From Gibbsiella quercinecans (GTDB lineage Bacteria; Pseudomonadota; Gammaproteobacteria; Enterobacterales; Enterobacteriaceae), in assembly GCF_002291425.1 (NCBI RefSeq), contig NZ_CP014136.1:2294001-2358000 (forward strand): a stretch of 64,000 nt of DNA, in the 5' to 3' direction. Numbering within the stretch: the stretch's first letter is position 1; the number at the start of each line of letters is the position of its first letter. Both the position numbers and the translations under genes were made by a program. The notes beneath the pieces were generated by a model. It made no database searches and was not told the DNA's origin. It worked only from the letters and a program-made list of their open reading frames with translations. This document shows, piece by piece, positions 18,023 to 26,770 of this stretch.

Positions 18023-20323
18023 ATGCAGACCCATAAAGCACAGCATCAGGAGCACCAACACCCATCAAGCCACTGCGGCTGCCAGCACAGCCATGCGAAA
18101 ACCCAGCACGGTTGCAGCAGCACCACCAGCCATTGCTGCGCTGAAGCTGCGCAAACGCATGAACAGGGGCCAGCGGCCAATGCGGATTGCTGCAGCCCGG
18201 CGAGCGAGGCGCCGGACGAGGAAAGCGACAGGCCCCCCGCCGGCGGCCAACGTTTCAGCTGGAAAATCAACGGAATGGATTGCCCTTCCTGCGCACGAAA
18301 AATTGAAAATGCCGTTATCGCTTTGCCCGGCGTTGATAGCGCGCGCGTACTGTTCGCCACCGAAAAGCTGGTGGTCGATGCCCAAAGCGACGTCAGCATT
18401 CATGTGCAAAACGCGGTGCAAAACGCCGGCTTTAGCCTGCTTGATGCCCAAGCCCCAGCCGCCGCCGGCAAAGCCACAACCGCACGCCTGCGCGAATTTG
18501 GTCCATTGATAGTGCTGATAGCATTAATGGCCGCCAGCGCGACGCTAGAGGCGGTCAACCCGGCATTCGGGCGCATCGCCTTCACCCTCACCACCCTGGT
18601 GGGCCTGTATCCCGTCGCCACCCAGGCACTGCGACTGATCCGCTCCGGCACACCGTTCGCCATTGAAACGCTGATGAGCGTTGCCGCCATCGGGGCGCTG
18701 TTTATCGGCGCGACCGCCGAGGCGGCGATGGTATTGCTACTATTCATGATTGGCGAACATCTGGAGTCTTTCGCCGCCAATCGCGCCCGCCGCGGCGTTA
18801 GCGCGCTCATGGCGCTGGTGCCGGAACAGGCGCTGCGTATCAACAACGATGTGCGGGAAACGGTGCCGGTCGCCAGCCTGCGGCCGGGCGATGTGATTGA
18901 GGTGGCGCCCGGTTCGCGCCTGCCGGTGGATGCCGAACTGCTCAGCCCGTTCGCCAGCTTTGATGAAAGCGCACTGACCGGCGAATCGGTGCCGGTGGAA
19001 CGCCAGCAGGGTGAAAAGGTCGCCGCCGGCAGCCTGGTGGCCGATCGCGTCTCGCTGATGAAAGTGGTCTCTGAGCCGGGTAAAAGCGCCATCGACCGCA
19101 TCCTGCAGTTGATTGAAGAAGCCGAAGAGCGCCGGGCGCCGATTGAGCGTTTTCTCGATCGCTTCAGCCGCTATTACACCCCGGCCATCATGCTGCTGTC
19201 AGTGCTGGTGATCCTGGTTCCGCCGCTGCTGTTCTCCCTGCCGTGGGAAACCTGGATATACCGCGGCCTGACGCTGTTGCTGATCGGCTGCCCGTGCGCG
19301 CTGGTGATCTCGACCCCGGCGGCCATCACGTCCGGGCTGGCGGCGGCCACGCGCCGCGGCGTGCTGATTAAAGGCGGCGCAGCGCTGGAGCAACTTGGGC
19401 AGGTGGAAACCATCGCCTTTGATAAAACCGGCACGCTGACCGAAGGCAAGCCCGCGGTCACCGACGTAGAGCCGGGCGCCGAGGTGGATGAGCAACGGCT
19501 ACTGGCGCTGGCCGCGGCGGTGGAAGCGGGCTCGCATCACCCGCTGGCGCAGGCCATTATCCGGCACGCCGGGCAAACGGCATTGCCATCGGCGCAAAAC
19601 CGCCGGGCGCTGGCGGGGATCGGCGTCTCGGGCATTATCGATGGGAAAACGATCCTGATCGCCGCGCCCAGCAAACTGACGGAAAACCCGCTGACCGCCG
19701 ACTGGCAAGCACGGATAGCCCAGTTGGAAAACGCCGGCAAAACCGTAGTGGTGGTGTTGGAAGACGGCCGCCCACTGGGGCTGCTGGCGCTGCGCGACAC
19801 GGTGCGCAGCGATGCGCGCCAGGCGATCGCCGCGCTGGAGCAGTTGGGCATACGCAGCGTGATGTTGACTGGCGATAACCCACGTGCCGCAGCGGCCATT
19901 GCCGGCCAATTGGGGTTGGATTACCGCGCCGGGCTGTTGCCGGAAGATAAAGTGCAGGCCATGGTGGCGCTGAGCGCCACGCGTAAAACCGCCATGATCG
20001 GCGACGGTATCAACGACGCGCCGGCGATGAAGGCGGCCAGTATTGGCGTTGCCATGGGCAACGGTACCGACGTGGCGTTGGAAACCGCCGATGCGGCGCT
20101 GACCCACAACCGCCTGCAGGGCGTGGCGGACATGATCCGCATTTCGCGCGCGACCCACGCCAACATCCGCCAGAACATTACCATCGCGCTTGGCCTGAAA
20201 GCGATCTTCCTGGTCACCAGCCTGTTTGGGCTGACCGGGCTGTGGCTGGCGGTGCTGGCGGACTCGGGCGCCACCGCGCTGGTTACCGCCAACGCGTTGC
20301 GGCTATTGAAGAAACAGAAGTGA
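18023..20323 (+). CDS. zntA: Zn(II)/Cd(II)/Pb(II)-translocating P1B-type ATPase ZntA
   Basis: 766 residues from the ATG at 18023, which has GGGGG 5-6 bases upstream. The in-frame ATG at 17990 lies at or before the expected transcription start, so it cannot serve the ZntR promoter. Residues 1-60 are remarkably rich in His and Cys (about ten His, seven Cys), followed by a heavy-metal-associated domain with GMDCPSCARK, eight membrane segments with the CPC metal site (IGCPCALVIST), the phosphorylation loop DKTGTLTEG and GDGINDAPA. It exports zinc, cadmium and lead across the inner membrane. Confidence 0.95.
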   Translation: MQTHKAQHQEHQHPSSHCGCQHSHAKTQHGCSSTTSHCCAEAAQTHEQGPAANADCCSPASEAPDEESDRPPAGGQRFSWKINGMDCPSCARKIENAVIALPGVDSARVLFATEKLVVDAQSDVSIHVQNAVQNAGFSLLDAQAPAAAGKATTARLREFGPLIVLIALMAASATLEAVNPAFGRIAFTLTTLVGLYPVATQALRLIRSGTPFAIETLMSVAAIGALFIGATAEAAMVLLLFMIGEHLESFAANRARRGVSALMALVPEQALRINNDVRETVPVASLRPGDVIEVAPGSRLPVDAELLSPFASFDESALTGESVPVERQQGEKVAAGSLVADRVSLMKVVSEPGKSAIDRILQLIEEAEERRAPIERFLDRFSRYYTPAIMLLSVLVILVPPLLFSLPWETWIYRGLTLLLIGCPCALVISTPAAITSGLAAATRRGVLIKGGAALEQLGQVETIAFDKTGTLTEGKPAVTDVEPGAEVDEQRLLALAAAVEAGSHHPLAQAIIRHAGQTALPSAQNRRALAGIGVSGIIDGKTILIAAPSKLTENPLTADWQARIAQLENAGKTVVVVLEDGRPLGLLALRDTVRSDARQAIAALEQLGIRSVMLTGDNPRAAAAIAGQLGLDYRAGLLPEDKVQAMVALSATRKTAMIGDGINDAPAMKAASIGVAMGNGTDVALETADAALTHNRLQGVADMIRISRATHANIRQNITIALGLKAIFLVTSLFGLTGLWLAVLADSGATALVTANALRLLKKQK

Positions 20324-20328
20324 AATCA

Positions 20329-20354
20329 GCCCCCTGGCGCGGCGGCCAGGGGGC
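20329..20354. terminator. GC-rich hairpin between convergent zntA and tusA
   Basis: GCCCCCTGGC and GCCAGGGGGC form a 10-bp perfect stem with a 6-base loop, six bases after the zntA stop. There is no clear U-run on either strand; it likely protects or ends both converging transcripts. Confidence 0.6.
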
Positions 20355-20364
20355 GTGATCGCCG

Positions 20365-20610
20365 TTATTGCCCTTTGCGCAGCAAATACCGGTAGGGAGT
20401 TTTATCGGTTTCCTGCGCCAGCAGGGTATGCTCCATAAAACGGCAAAAACCCGGAATATCGCGGGTGGTGGCCGGATCGTCGGCAAGAATTAGCAGCGTT
20501 TCGCCTTCATTCATGTGGCGCACGGTTTTGCGCACCATCATCACCGGTTCCGGGCAGCGCAGCCCCAGCGCATCAAGCGTCTGGTCCGCCTGGGAAAAAA
20601 TGTCACTCAT
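20365..20610 (-). CDS. tusA: Sulfurtransferase TusA
   Basis: 81 residues from the ATG at 20610 ([20 protein letters not shown]). The SirA/TusA fold carries its catalytic Cys19 in RCPEPVM. TusA takes persulfide sulfur from IscS and passes it to TusBCD/TusE for 2-thiouridine at tRNA position 34; it also influences Fe-S and molybdenum cofactor assembly. Upstream in-frame residues (to 20733) show no signs of being coding. Convergent with zntA as in E. coli. Confidence 0.94.
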   Translation of the reverse strand: MSDIFSQADQTLDALGLRCPEPVMMVRKTVRHMNEGETLLILADDPATTRDIPGFCRFMEHTLLAQETDKTPYRYLLRKGQ

Positions 20611-20788
20611 ACTCTTTCTTAATCCACAACGTAGTGCGGCGGGCAACCGCCAAATCTGATTGGCGCTTAGTTTACGCCAGTGGTTTTTATGCGCAAGATA
20701 CGTTAACGTTTGCTTCAAATTTAACCGTTGCATTGGTTGCGCAAACGCGTATCATGCCGCCGCGCACGTAAAATACGCAAAGTTTATC

Positions 20789-20819
20789 CCTGGGTTCCCT
20801 CACCCCATCACTAAAAAGG
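20789..20819 (+). promoter_or_regulatory. Probable preQ1-I riboswitch controlling yhhQ translation
   Basis: Stem P1 TGGG/CCCA (20791-20794 with 20804-20807) closes the loop TTCCCTCAC; the following tail TCACTAAAAAGG is A-rich and ends in the Shine-Dalgarno AAGG (20816-20819), seven bases before the yhhQ ATG. This is the H-type pseudoknot layout of preQ1-I aptamers: short P1, U/C-rich loop whose CC can pair with the GG of the A-rich tail. Ligand binding would hide the ribosome site. YhhQ transports the 7-deazaguanine precursors of queuosine, so the ligand fits the gene. P1 here is only 4 bp and no covariance search was run. Confidence 0.65.
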
Positions 20820-20826
20820 CGACATC

Positions 20827-21492
20827 ATGTATGCATTTACTCCCCAACAACGCTTAATCGCGTTAGTTTGGCTATCGCTATTCCATATTGCCATCATCAC
20901 CTCCAGTAACTACCTGGTGCAGTTGCCGATTACCCTTTTTGGCTTCCATACCACCTTGGGGGCCTTCACGTTCCCGTTTATCTTCCTGGCGACCGATTTA
21001 ACCGTGCGCATCTTTGGCGCCCCGTTGGCCCGGCGGATTATCCTGGCGGTGATGGTACCCGCGCTGTTCATTTCCTATGTGATTTCGACCGTCACCTATC
21101 AGGGTGAATGGCAGGGTTTTAGCGCCCTGGGCAGCTTTAACCTGTTTGTCGCGCGCATCGCGGCGGCCAGCTTCATGGCCTATGTGCTTGGCCAGATCCT
21201 GGACGTGCACGTCTTCAACCGGCTGCGCCAACGCAGCGCCTGGTGGGTGGCGCCGGCAGCCTCCATGTTCCTTGGCAACATCAGCGATACGCTGGCCTTC
21301 TTCTTTATCGCCTTCTACAAGAGCAGCGATGCCTTTATGGCCGCCAACTGGGTGGAGATCGCCCTGGTGGATTACAGCTTCAAGGTGATGATCTGCATGC
21401 TGTTCTTCCTGCCGATGTATGGCGTGTTGCTCAATATGCTGCTGAAACGGCTGGCTGTGCGCCGCCAGGACGGCGAGCTGCAGCTCAACTGA
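20827..21492 (+). CDS. yhhQ: 7-cyano-7-deazaguanine (preQ0)/preQ1 transporter YhhQ
   Basis: 221 residues, six hydrophobic segments, VUT/ECF-like family COG1738. Motifs GFHTTLGAFTFPFIFLATDLT and MFLGNISDTLAFFFIAF agree with E. coli YhhQ, which salvages preQ0 and preQ1 for queuosine tRNA modification. A preQ1-I-like structure overlaps its ribosome site, suggesting feedback by the imported compound. Located between tusA and dcrB as in E. coli. Confidence 0.92.
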   Translation: MYAFTPQQRLIALVWLSLFHIAIITSSNYLVQLPITLFGFHTTLGAFTFPFIFLATDLTVRIFGAPLARRIILAVMVPALFISYVISTVTYQGEWQGFSALGSFNLFVARIAAASFMAYVLGQILDVHVFNRLRQRSAWWVAPAASMFLGNISDTLAFFFIAFYKSSDAFMAANWVEIALVDYSFKVMICMLFFLPMYGVLLNMLLKRLAVRRQDGELQLN

Positions 21493-21707
21493 CCGGCATT
21501 TTTGCTGATACGCGCCATACTTTACCTGCATGAACATTAGCGGTGATCGCCCGCGGTTATCAGATTATTGCACTGGAAAAGAAAGGCGAAGTGGCTGACT
21601 ATCGGCTGATGTCGAAAAAAAACCGCTAACAACATCTGCCTTGCATTTCAGCGTGGAATACGTTGCGATACATGGAGAAAACGACCTGTAAGGAAAAAGG
21701 AAGCCCC

Positions 21708-22277
21708 ATGCGAAAAATAGTAAAAGTAATGGGTATTGGCCTGATTGCGCTGGGCCTTGCCGCCTGCGACGGACAAACCCAGGCGCCAGCGGCCAGCAGC
21801 AGTAGCAACAGTGCCGCCGCCAACGCCCAGACAGGTTCACAGGTTAACCTGCTGGGCGGGAAACTGGTCTTTACCCTGCCAAACGGCATGACCGATCAGA
21901 GCGGCAAGCTGGGCAATCAGGCGAACAACATGCACGTTTATGCCGACAGCTCCGGCCAACGCGCGGTGATCGTGATCCTGGGCGATAAAACTGCCGACAG
22001 CCTGGAAACGCTGGGCCAACGGCTGGAAGAGAAGCAACGCTCCCGCGATGCCAACCTGCAGGTGATCACTAACAAAGCCATTGAAATCGATGGTGTTCCG
22101 CTACGCCAGTTGGACAGCATCATCACCAGTGGCGGCGAGAAAGCCTACTCTTCGATCCTGATCGGCACACTGGACAACCAATTGCTGACCATCCAGATCA
22201 CGCTGCCGGCGGATAACCAGCAGCAGGCGCAAAGCCAGGCGGAAGGGGTGATCAATACCCTGAAGCTGCAGCAATAA
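21708..22277 (+). CDS. dcrB: Lipoprotein DcrB
   Basis: 189 residues from the ATG at 21708 with AAGGAAAAAGGAAG just upstream. The signal [20 protein letters not shown] ends in a lipobox with the acylated Cys at position 20. The mature part matches E. coli DcrB ([20 protein letters not shown]), required for phage C1 and C6 adsorption and linked to lipoprotein maturation under stress. The 215 bases between yhhQ and this gene hold nothing else I can support. Confidence 0.92.
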   Translation: MRKIVKVMGIGLIALGLAACDGQTQAPAASSSSNSAAANAQTGSQVNLLGGKLVFTLPNGMTDQSGKLGNQANNMHVYADSSGQRAVIVILGDKTADSLETLGQRLEEKQRSRDANLQVITNKAIEIDGVPLRQLDSIITSGGEKAYSSILIGTLDNQLLTIQITLPADNQQQAQSQAEGVINTLKLQQ

Positions 22278-22285
22278 CACAGGCC

Positions 22286-22311
22286 TGCGCCCTCCCAACC
22301 AGGAGGGCGCA
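22286..22311. terminator. GC-rich hairpin between convergent dcrB and glpC
   Basis: TGCGCCCTCC and GGAGGGCGCA pair over 10 bp with loop CAACCA, nine bases after the dcrB stop and just below the glpC stop. No U-run follows on either side, so termination strength is uncertain. Confidence 0.55.
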
Positions 22312-22320
22312 TCCGGCCGA

Positions 22321-23520
22321 TTACGCCAGTGCCTGCGCCAGCAGGGTGATCGGGTGCTCACAGCGTTTGCCGGTCGACATTTCAATCTGCCATTTGCAGG
22401 TTTCACAATCGGTCACCACCAAATCGGCCCCGCTTTCCGCAATCTGGCGGAACAACCCGGCGCCAATCCCCTGTGCCGTGGCGTAGTTCTCCGATTTAAA
22501 GCCATAGGTGCCGGCGATGCCGCAGCACTGTGAGTCCAACACGATCAACTCCAGCCCTGGGATTTGCCGCAACAGTTCCAGCGTGTAGGCCGTCCAGCCC
22601 ATTTTCTCCATATGGCAGGGCGTATGATACGCCACGCGCAGCGGCGTATGGCGCAAAGGCAGGCGGCGCCCCTGGCTTAGCAGGCGGTAAAGATAGCGCG
22701 TGGCCAGCTCAACCCGATCGCGCACCGCAGCAGTATCGACGTCCAACAGGTGCGGGTATTCATCCCGCAGGGTAAAGGTGCAGCTTGATGAGGTCGCCAC
22801 CACCGGTATCCCGCGCGTCAGCACCATTTCACGCAGCGATTGCAGGTTGGCGTTGGCCTGCTTCTTCGCCTGTTTGATAAAACCGTTGGCGATCAGCGGC
22901 ACGCCGCAGCATTTCTCCTGTTTGAGCAACTGTACGCCAATATCCAACGCATTGAATACTGCGATCAGATCCTTGCCCAGTTGCGGATGGTTGTAGTTCA
23001 CAAAGCAGCCGTGAAAAAACGCCACCTGTTCGGCATAATGCTGCTGCGCCGCCGCCTGCTGGCGATACCAACGGCGAAAGGTGCCGAACGAATATTTCGG
23101 CAACGTGCGCCGGTGGTCAATCTTCAGCGCCTTGTCCAACAATTTGCGCACCGGCGGCAGGCCGGTGGCGGTATTGACGATAGGCGCAAACGGCGTCGAC
23201 AGTGTGCCCATCAAATCGGTGTGGCTAAGGATCGCATCGCGCAACGTCGGTTTGCCGTGGCCGTATTCCGCGCGGGCACGCTGGATGATATCGCCAATCT
23301 TGACGTCCGACGGGCAAGCCACCTCACAGCGTTTGCAATTGGTGCAGTATTTCAGCGCTTCGTCATACAGCGCCGGATCCTTGCGCCGCAGGCGTTCGCC
23401 ATCGGGCCCCGCCTGCTTCGGCCCGGGGTACAGCGGATTAACCTGCGCCACCGGGCAATAGGTGGTGCAGACCGTGCATTTAATGCAGCTTTCAAAACTC
23501 TGGTCTTTCGAGAGGCTCAT
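22321..23520 (-). CDS. glpC: Anaerobic glycerol-3-phosphate dehydrogenase subunit C
   Basis: 399 residues from the ATG at 23520, which overlaps the glpB stop by 4 bases. Two ferredoxin-type clusters are visible (CIKCTVCTTYCPV near residue 12, CTNCKRCEVACPSD near 60), followed by two CCG domains (EKCCGVPL and SQCCGIAGTYG). GlpC anchors GlpAB to the membrane and passes electrons to menaquinone during anaerobic growth on glycerol-3-phosphate. Third gene of glpABC. Confidence 0.95.
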   Translation of the reverse strand: MSLSKDQSFESCIKCTVCTTYCPVAQVNPLYPGPKQAGPDGERLRRKDPALYDEALKYCTNCKRCEVACPSDVKIGDIIQRARAEYGHGKPTLRDAILSHTDLMGTLSTPFAPIVNTATGLPPVRKLLDKALKIDHRRTLPKYSFGTFRRWYRQQAAAQQHYAEQVAFFHGCFVNYNHPQLGKDLIAVFNALDIGVQLLKQEKCCGVPLIANGFIKQAKKQANANLQSLREMVLTRGIPVVATSSSCTFTLRDEYPHLLDVDTAAVRDRVELATRYLYRLLSQGRRLPLRHTPLRVAYHTPCHMEKMGWTAYTLELLRQIPGLELIVLDSQCCGIAGTYGFKSENYATAQGIGAGLFRQIAESGADLVVTDCETCKWQIEMSTGKRCEHPITLLAQALA

Positions 23521-24788
23521 GCGGCTTCCCCCTGCGCAAGGATCTGTTGCGCGACATGTAACGCCCCGATGAGCGAAACGCCGCCGCCGCACCCTTGGTA
23601 CAGCGGATCAAAACCGCCCGTCACCGCCCCGATGGCATACAGATTCGATATGGCTTCGCCCTGCTTCTGCGCCCGCAGTTGATTATCGGTGCGCACGCCG
23701 AACTGCAAATAAGGCTGAGGCGCGAAGAAATCAGCCCGGCTCCAGTCAGCCCGTTCGGCTTTGCTGAACACATCCAGCCCGAACACCGGCTCCCGTATCC
23801 GATCAAATTCGGCCACCAGCCCGTTGCTGAAGAAACTGCCGCTGGCCAACACCACCTGCTGCGGGCGCAGCGGAATGTCGCCATGGTTGCGGGTATACAG
23901 GCAGGCCACCCGCCCCTGCGTCAGTTCTGCCCGCTGCACGGCGTCGCCGGGCATAAACACGCCGCCCAACCGCTGCAGGCGTTGGCGCAGCGCCTGGTGC
24001 AGCCGCATCCCCAGTACCGAAGGCGGCAGCGTTGGCAACAGGCACACCGGTTTGCCGAGCGCCGCACGCAGCATCGCCAGTGGTTGTTCGCTTTCCAGCC
24101 CCAAGCAGGCCGGCAGGAACAGCGCTTGTGCATCCGCCACCAACGGGTGCAAGGCCTGCCCCAGCGCGGCGATATTTTCCGCCCGATCCAGCGCCCGGGC
24201 GATATTCACCGCACGGAACTCGCTGGGGTTATTACGCAGGCGATCCAGCGCCGGCAAATGCAACTGTTCCACCCAAGCCGTGATGCCCTGCTCACGTGCC
24301 AGCGCGCTAGCGACCAGCTGTGGCTGGAAATCAAGAAAACCCTCGATGCCCACCACGGCAACCTTTTGCCAGGGCAGTTGCCCTTGCCATGGCGCAGTAG
24401 GCACCGCCTGCGGGCTAAGCCAGGTGGCGCGCCGCGTGCCAAGCGGCGTAATGCGCAGATGATTGTGAACGCTGCTGCCCTGCAAAGGCACGCCGCAGCG
24501 CTGCAACAGCTGTTCCGCCTCCCCGGCCAGCACCGCCACCTGCGCGGCGCCAATCAGGCTGTAGGGGTGCTGTGGCGCCTGCTGCGCCAGCGCGGGCAAC
24601 GCATCTAGCGGCCTGGCCACCGGCGAACCGTCGGGCAGGCGCGCCAGCAAATCAAGCGAACCGGAAGAAAAGTAGAGCGCGCTTTGCCCGGCGCCGATCA
24701 CCGCGCAGCGCTTGCCGCGTTCCGCCAGGCGGATCGCGCAGCTCAGGCCGGCTAACCCGCCGCCAATCACCACCACGTCAAATTGCAT
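23517..24788 (-). CDS. glpB: Anaerobic glycerol-3-phosphate dehydrogenase subunit B
   Basis: 423 residues from the ATG at 24788 (MQFDVVVIGGGLAGLSCAIR), an N-terminal FAD/NAD dinucleotide-binding GxGxxG. Middle region and C-terminus (AIGAVTGGFDPLYQGCGGGVS) match GlpB. It is the flavoprotein partner of GlpA in the anaerobic complex. The start overlaps the glpA stop by 11 bases. Two upstream in-frame ATGs lie inside glpA and lack family similarity. Confidence 0.94.
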   Translation of the reverse strand: MQFDVVVIGGGLAGLSCAIRLAERGKRCAVIGAGQSALYFSSGSLDLLARLPDGSPVARPLDALPALAQQAPQHPYSLIGAAQVAVLAGEAEQLLQRCGVPLQGSSVHNHLRITPLGTRRATWLSPQAVPTAPWQGQLPWQKVAVVGIEGFLDFQPQLVASALAREQGITAWVEQLHLPALDRLRNNPSEFRAVNIARALDRAENIAALGQALHPLVADAQALFLPACLGLESEQPLAMLRAALGKPVCLLPTLPPSVLGMRLHQALRQRLQRLGGVFMPGDAVQRAELTQGRVACLYTRNHGDIPLRPQQVVLASGSFFSNGLVAEFDRIREPVFGLDVFSKAERADWSRADFFAPQPYLQFGVRTDNQLRAQKQGEAISNLYAIGAVTGGFDPLYQGCGGGVSLIGALHVAQQILAQGEAA

Positions 24789-26421
24789 CTTCGGCCTCCT
24801 GCCCAGCGTGTTCATCAAGCCCGCACAGCCCCTGATAAACCCAACTGGTGAATTCGCTTTCGCGTAACGCATCCCCCCAGGCGATGGGCCGCACGCCCTT
24901 CCAACGTTCGTTGAGGAAATGGGATAGCTGGGCGATCGACTGCAGCGGCGTGGCCGCCTTAAAGTGCGCCAACAACCCGGCGGCGCGGCAGGCGCACAGC
25001 TCGCCCTGGCAGGTGCCCATGCCGACGCGAGTGCGGCGGCGAAGATCGATCAGGTTATTCACCGCCAATGCACTCACCGCGTAGCGCACTTCCCCGGCGG
25101 TGACGGCTTCGCACTCACAGACCAGACTGTTGTCCAGGCGGCTGCCAGCCGGAACCTGGCCGGCGCGATCGCCGTGGCGGTATACAGCCGAGCCGCGAAT
25201 GCTGGCGGGCAGGCCGGCCGCACCGCGCGCCGTTTCTTCCGCCGTGTGCTCGGAGCCGGGCAACGCGGCCGCTGCGGTGCTGCACGACACGTTAACCCCG
25301 AGTTTTTCACATACCTTATCGGTGGCCCATTCGGCCATCAGGCGGTAGGTCATCAGCTTGCCGCCGGTGATGGTGATAAAGCCTTCCAGCCCGTCGCGGG
25401 CGGCGTGATCCAGCAATACGATGCCACGGCTGACGTTGCGCCCGGAAGGATCGTCATCGCTGGCCACCAGCGGCCGCACCCCGGCATAAGCCCGCAGGAT
25501 ACGGGTCTGCGCCAGCGCCGGCGCCAACAGCGCGCCTTCGCGGATCAGGATCTCCACTTCCTGCGGCGTCACCACCATATTGTCGATCTGGTCGTAATCA
25601 ATGTGGGTTGAGGTCGTGCCAATCAGCGAGATGGTATCGCCGGGCACCAGGATGTCGGCGTCCGCCGGTTTGCGGCAGCGGTTGATCACCATGTTATTGA
25701 TACGGTGCCCAAGGATCAGCAATGCCCCTTTAGCCGGGAACATACGCACGCGCAGCTCGGCATATTCCGCAATTTGCTGGCCCCAAATGCCGGCTGCGTT
25801 AACCACCACTGGGGCATGAAGGGCGTACTGCCGCGCCGACTGATGGTCGAAAACGCGCACGCCGGTCACCCGATCGCCGCTGCGCAGCAGGCCGGTCACC
25901 TGATGATAAGTGAAGATTTGCGCGCCGTGTTCACGGGCGTCGAGCATATTGGCGGCGGTCAGGCGGAATGGATCGACCGTGCCGTCAGGCACCCGCACTG
26001 CGCCGATTAACGCCGGATTGGCCGCCGGCTCCAGGCGCCGCGCCAGTTGCGGATCGATAGCCTGCGCGTCAATGTCCGCCTGCCGGCAGGCGGCGATAAA
26101 CTGCTGCTGGTAGTCCAGCGAATCCTGCGGCAGCGTGATAAACAGGCCGTCGGTGCGTTCGATACAGTGGTGGGCGATACGCTTGAGGATGCGATTTTCT
26201 TCAATACATTCGCGCGCGGATTCGCTATCCGTTACCGCATAGCGCGCGCCGCTGTGCAACAGGCCATGATTGCGCCCGGTGGCCCCAGTGGCGATGTCAT
26301 ACCGTTCCAACAGGATGCAGCGCAGGCCACGGCGCGCGCAGTCACGGGCGATCCCCGCCCCGGTCGCTCCGCCGCCGATAATGATCACATCCGTTTCGCT
26401 GCCAGGTGCATTGTGGCCCAT
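24778..26421 (-). CDS. glpA: Anaerobic glycerol-3-phosphate dehydrogenase subunit A
   Basis: 547 residues. The N-terminus carries the FAD-binding VIIIGGGATGAGIARDCARR; the DAO fold follows (GATGRNHGLLHSGARYAV). The C-terminal BFD-like [2Fe-2S] domain has VCECEAVTAGEVR and GMGTCQGELCACR. This is the catalytic subunit oxidising sn-glycerol-3-phosphate to dihydroxyacetone phosphate. Divergent from glpT over a 349-base control region with GlpR- and CRP-like sites. Confidence 0.96.
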   Translation of the reverse strand: MGHNAPGSETDVIIIGGGATGAGIARDCARRGLRCILLERYDIATGATGRNHGLLHSGARYAVTDSESARECIEENRILKRIAHHCIERTDGLFITLPQDSLDYQQQFIAACRQADIDAQAIDPQLARRLEPAANPALIGAVRVPDGTVDPFRLTAANMLDAREHGAQIFTYHQVTGLLRSGDRVTGVRVFDHQSARQYALHAPVVVNAAGIWGQQIAEYAELRVRMFPAKGALLILGHRINNMVINRCRKPADADILVPGDTISLIGTTSTHIDYDQIDNMVVTPQEVEILIREGALLAPALAQTRILRAYAGVRPLVASDDDPSGRNVSRGIVLLDHAARDGLEGFITITGGKLMTYRLMAEWATDKVCEKLGVNVSCSTAAAALPGSEHTAEETARGAAGLPASIRGSAVYRHGDRAGQVPAGSRLDNSLVCECEAVTAGEVRYAVSALAVNNLIDLRRRTRVGMGTCQGELCACRAAGLLAHFKAATPLQSIAQLSHFLNERWKGVRPIAWGDALRESEFTSWVYQGLCGLDEHAGQEAEDAI

Positions 26422-26475
26422 TTAAGCCCCCAAACGCTGTGGTTATGGGTTTATTTATCCACAATTCGTGGGGTT

Positions 26476-26495
26476 TTTGTTTGATAAGAAACAAA
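26476..26495. promoter_or_regulatory. Probable GlpR operator in glpA-glpT intergenic region
   Basis: TTTGTTTGATAAGAAACAAA is a near-palindrome close to the GlpR consensus TGTTCGATAACGAACA. A related half-site (AAACGAAAAT) follows at about 26506-26515. GlpR represses glp operons in the absence of glycerol-3-phosphate. Located 55-75 bases upstream of the glpA ATG. Confidence 0.5.
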
Positions 26496-26539
26496 AACGA
26501 GCAAGAAACGAAAATACAATGTCCATAAAAAACCATATT

Positions 26540-26555
26540 TGTGAACATCATCACG
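26540..26555. promoter_or_regulatory. CRP site in glpA-glpT intergenic region
   Basis: TGTGA-ACATCA-TCACG matches the CRP consensus TGTGA-N6-TCACA at 9 of 10 positions. A weaker half-match (TGCGC-GATTCA-TCACA) lies nearer glpT at 26633-26648. Both glpABC and glpTQ are CRP-activated in E. coli. The rest of the gap 26422-26770 shows no gene. Confidence 0.7.
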
Positions 26556-26770
26556 CCTTGCAGCTGCATATCTATTTCATAACGTTAACGAATCACTCAA
26601 AATCCGCCATGCCTTCATAAAACTGTAACAAATGCGCGATTCATCACAGTTGGCACTCCGGGCTTTCTCTAGGATGGCGCCGGTGATGAAACATGATCCT
26701 GATAACGCGACCTCTCTCCCTCACAACGAACGGTTGATGACATAAACAATACAAGCCATCGGAGGCAAGA

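Noticed and set aside
21541-21632. Short frame VIARGYQIIALEKKGEVADYR with stop before dcrB
   Set aside because: It looks coding in composition, but has no start codon context, no ribosome site and only 28 codons; I could not connect it to a family.
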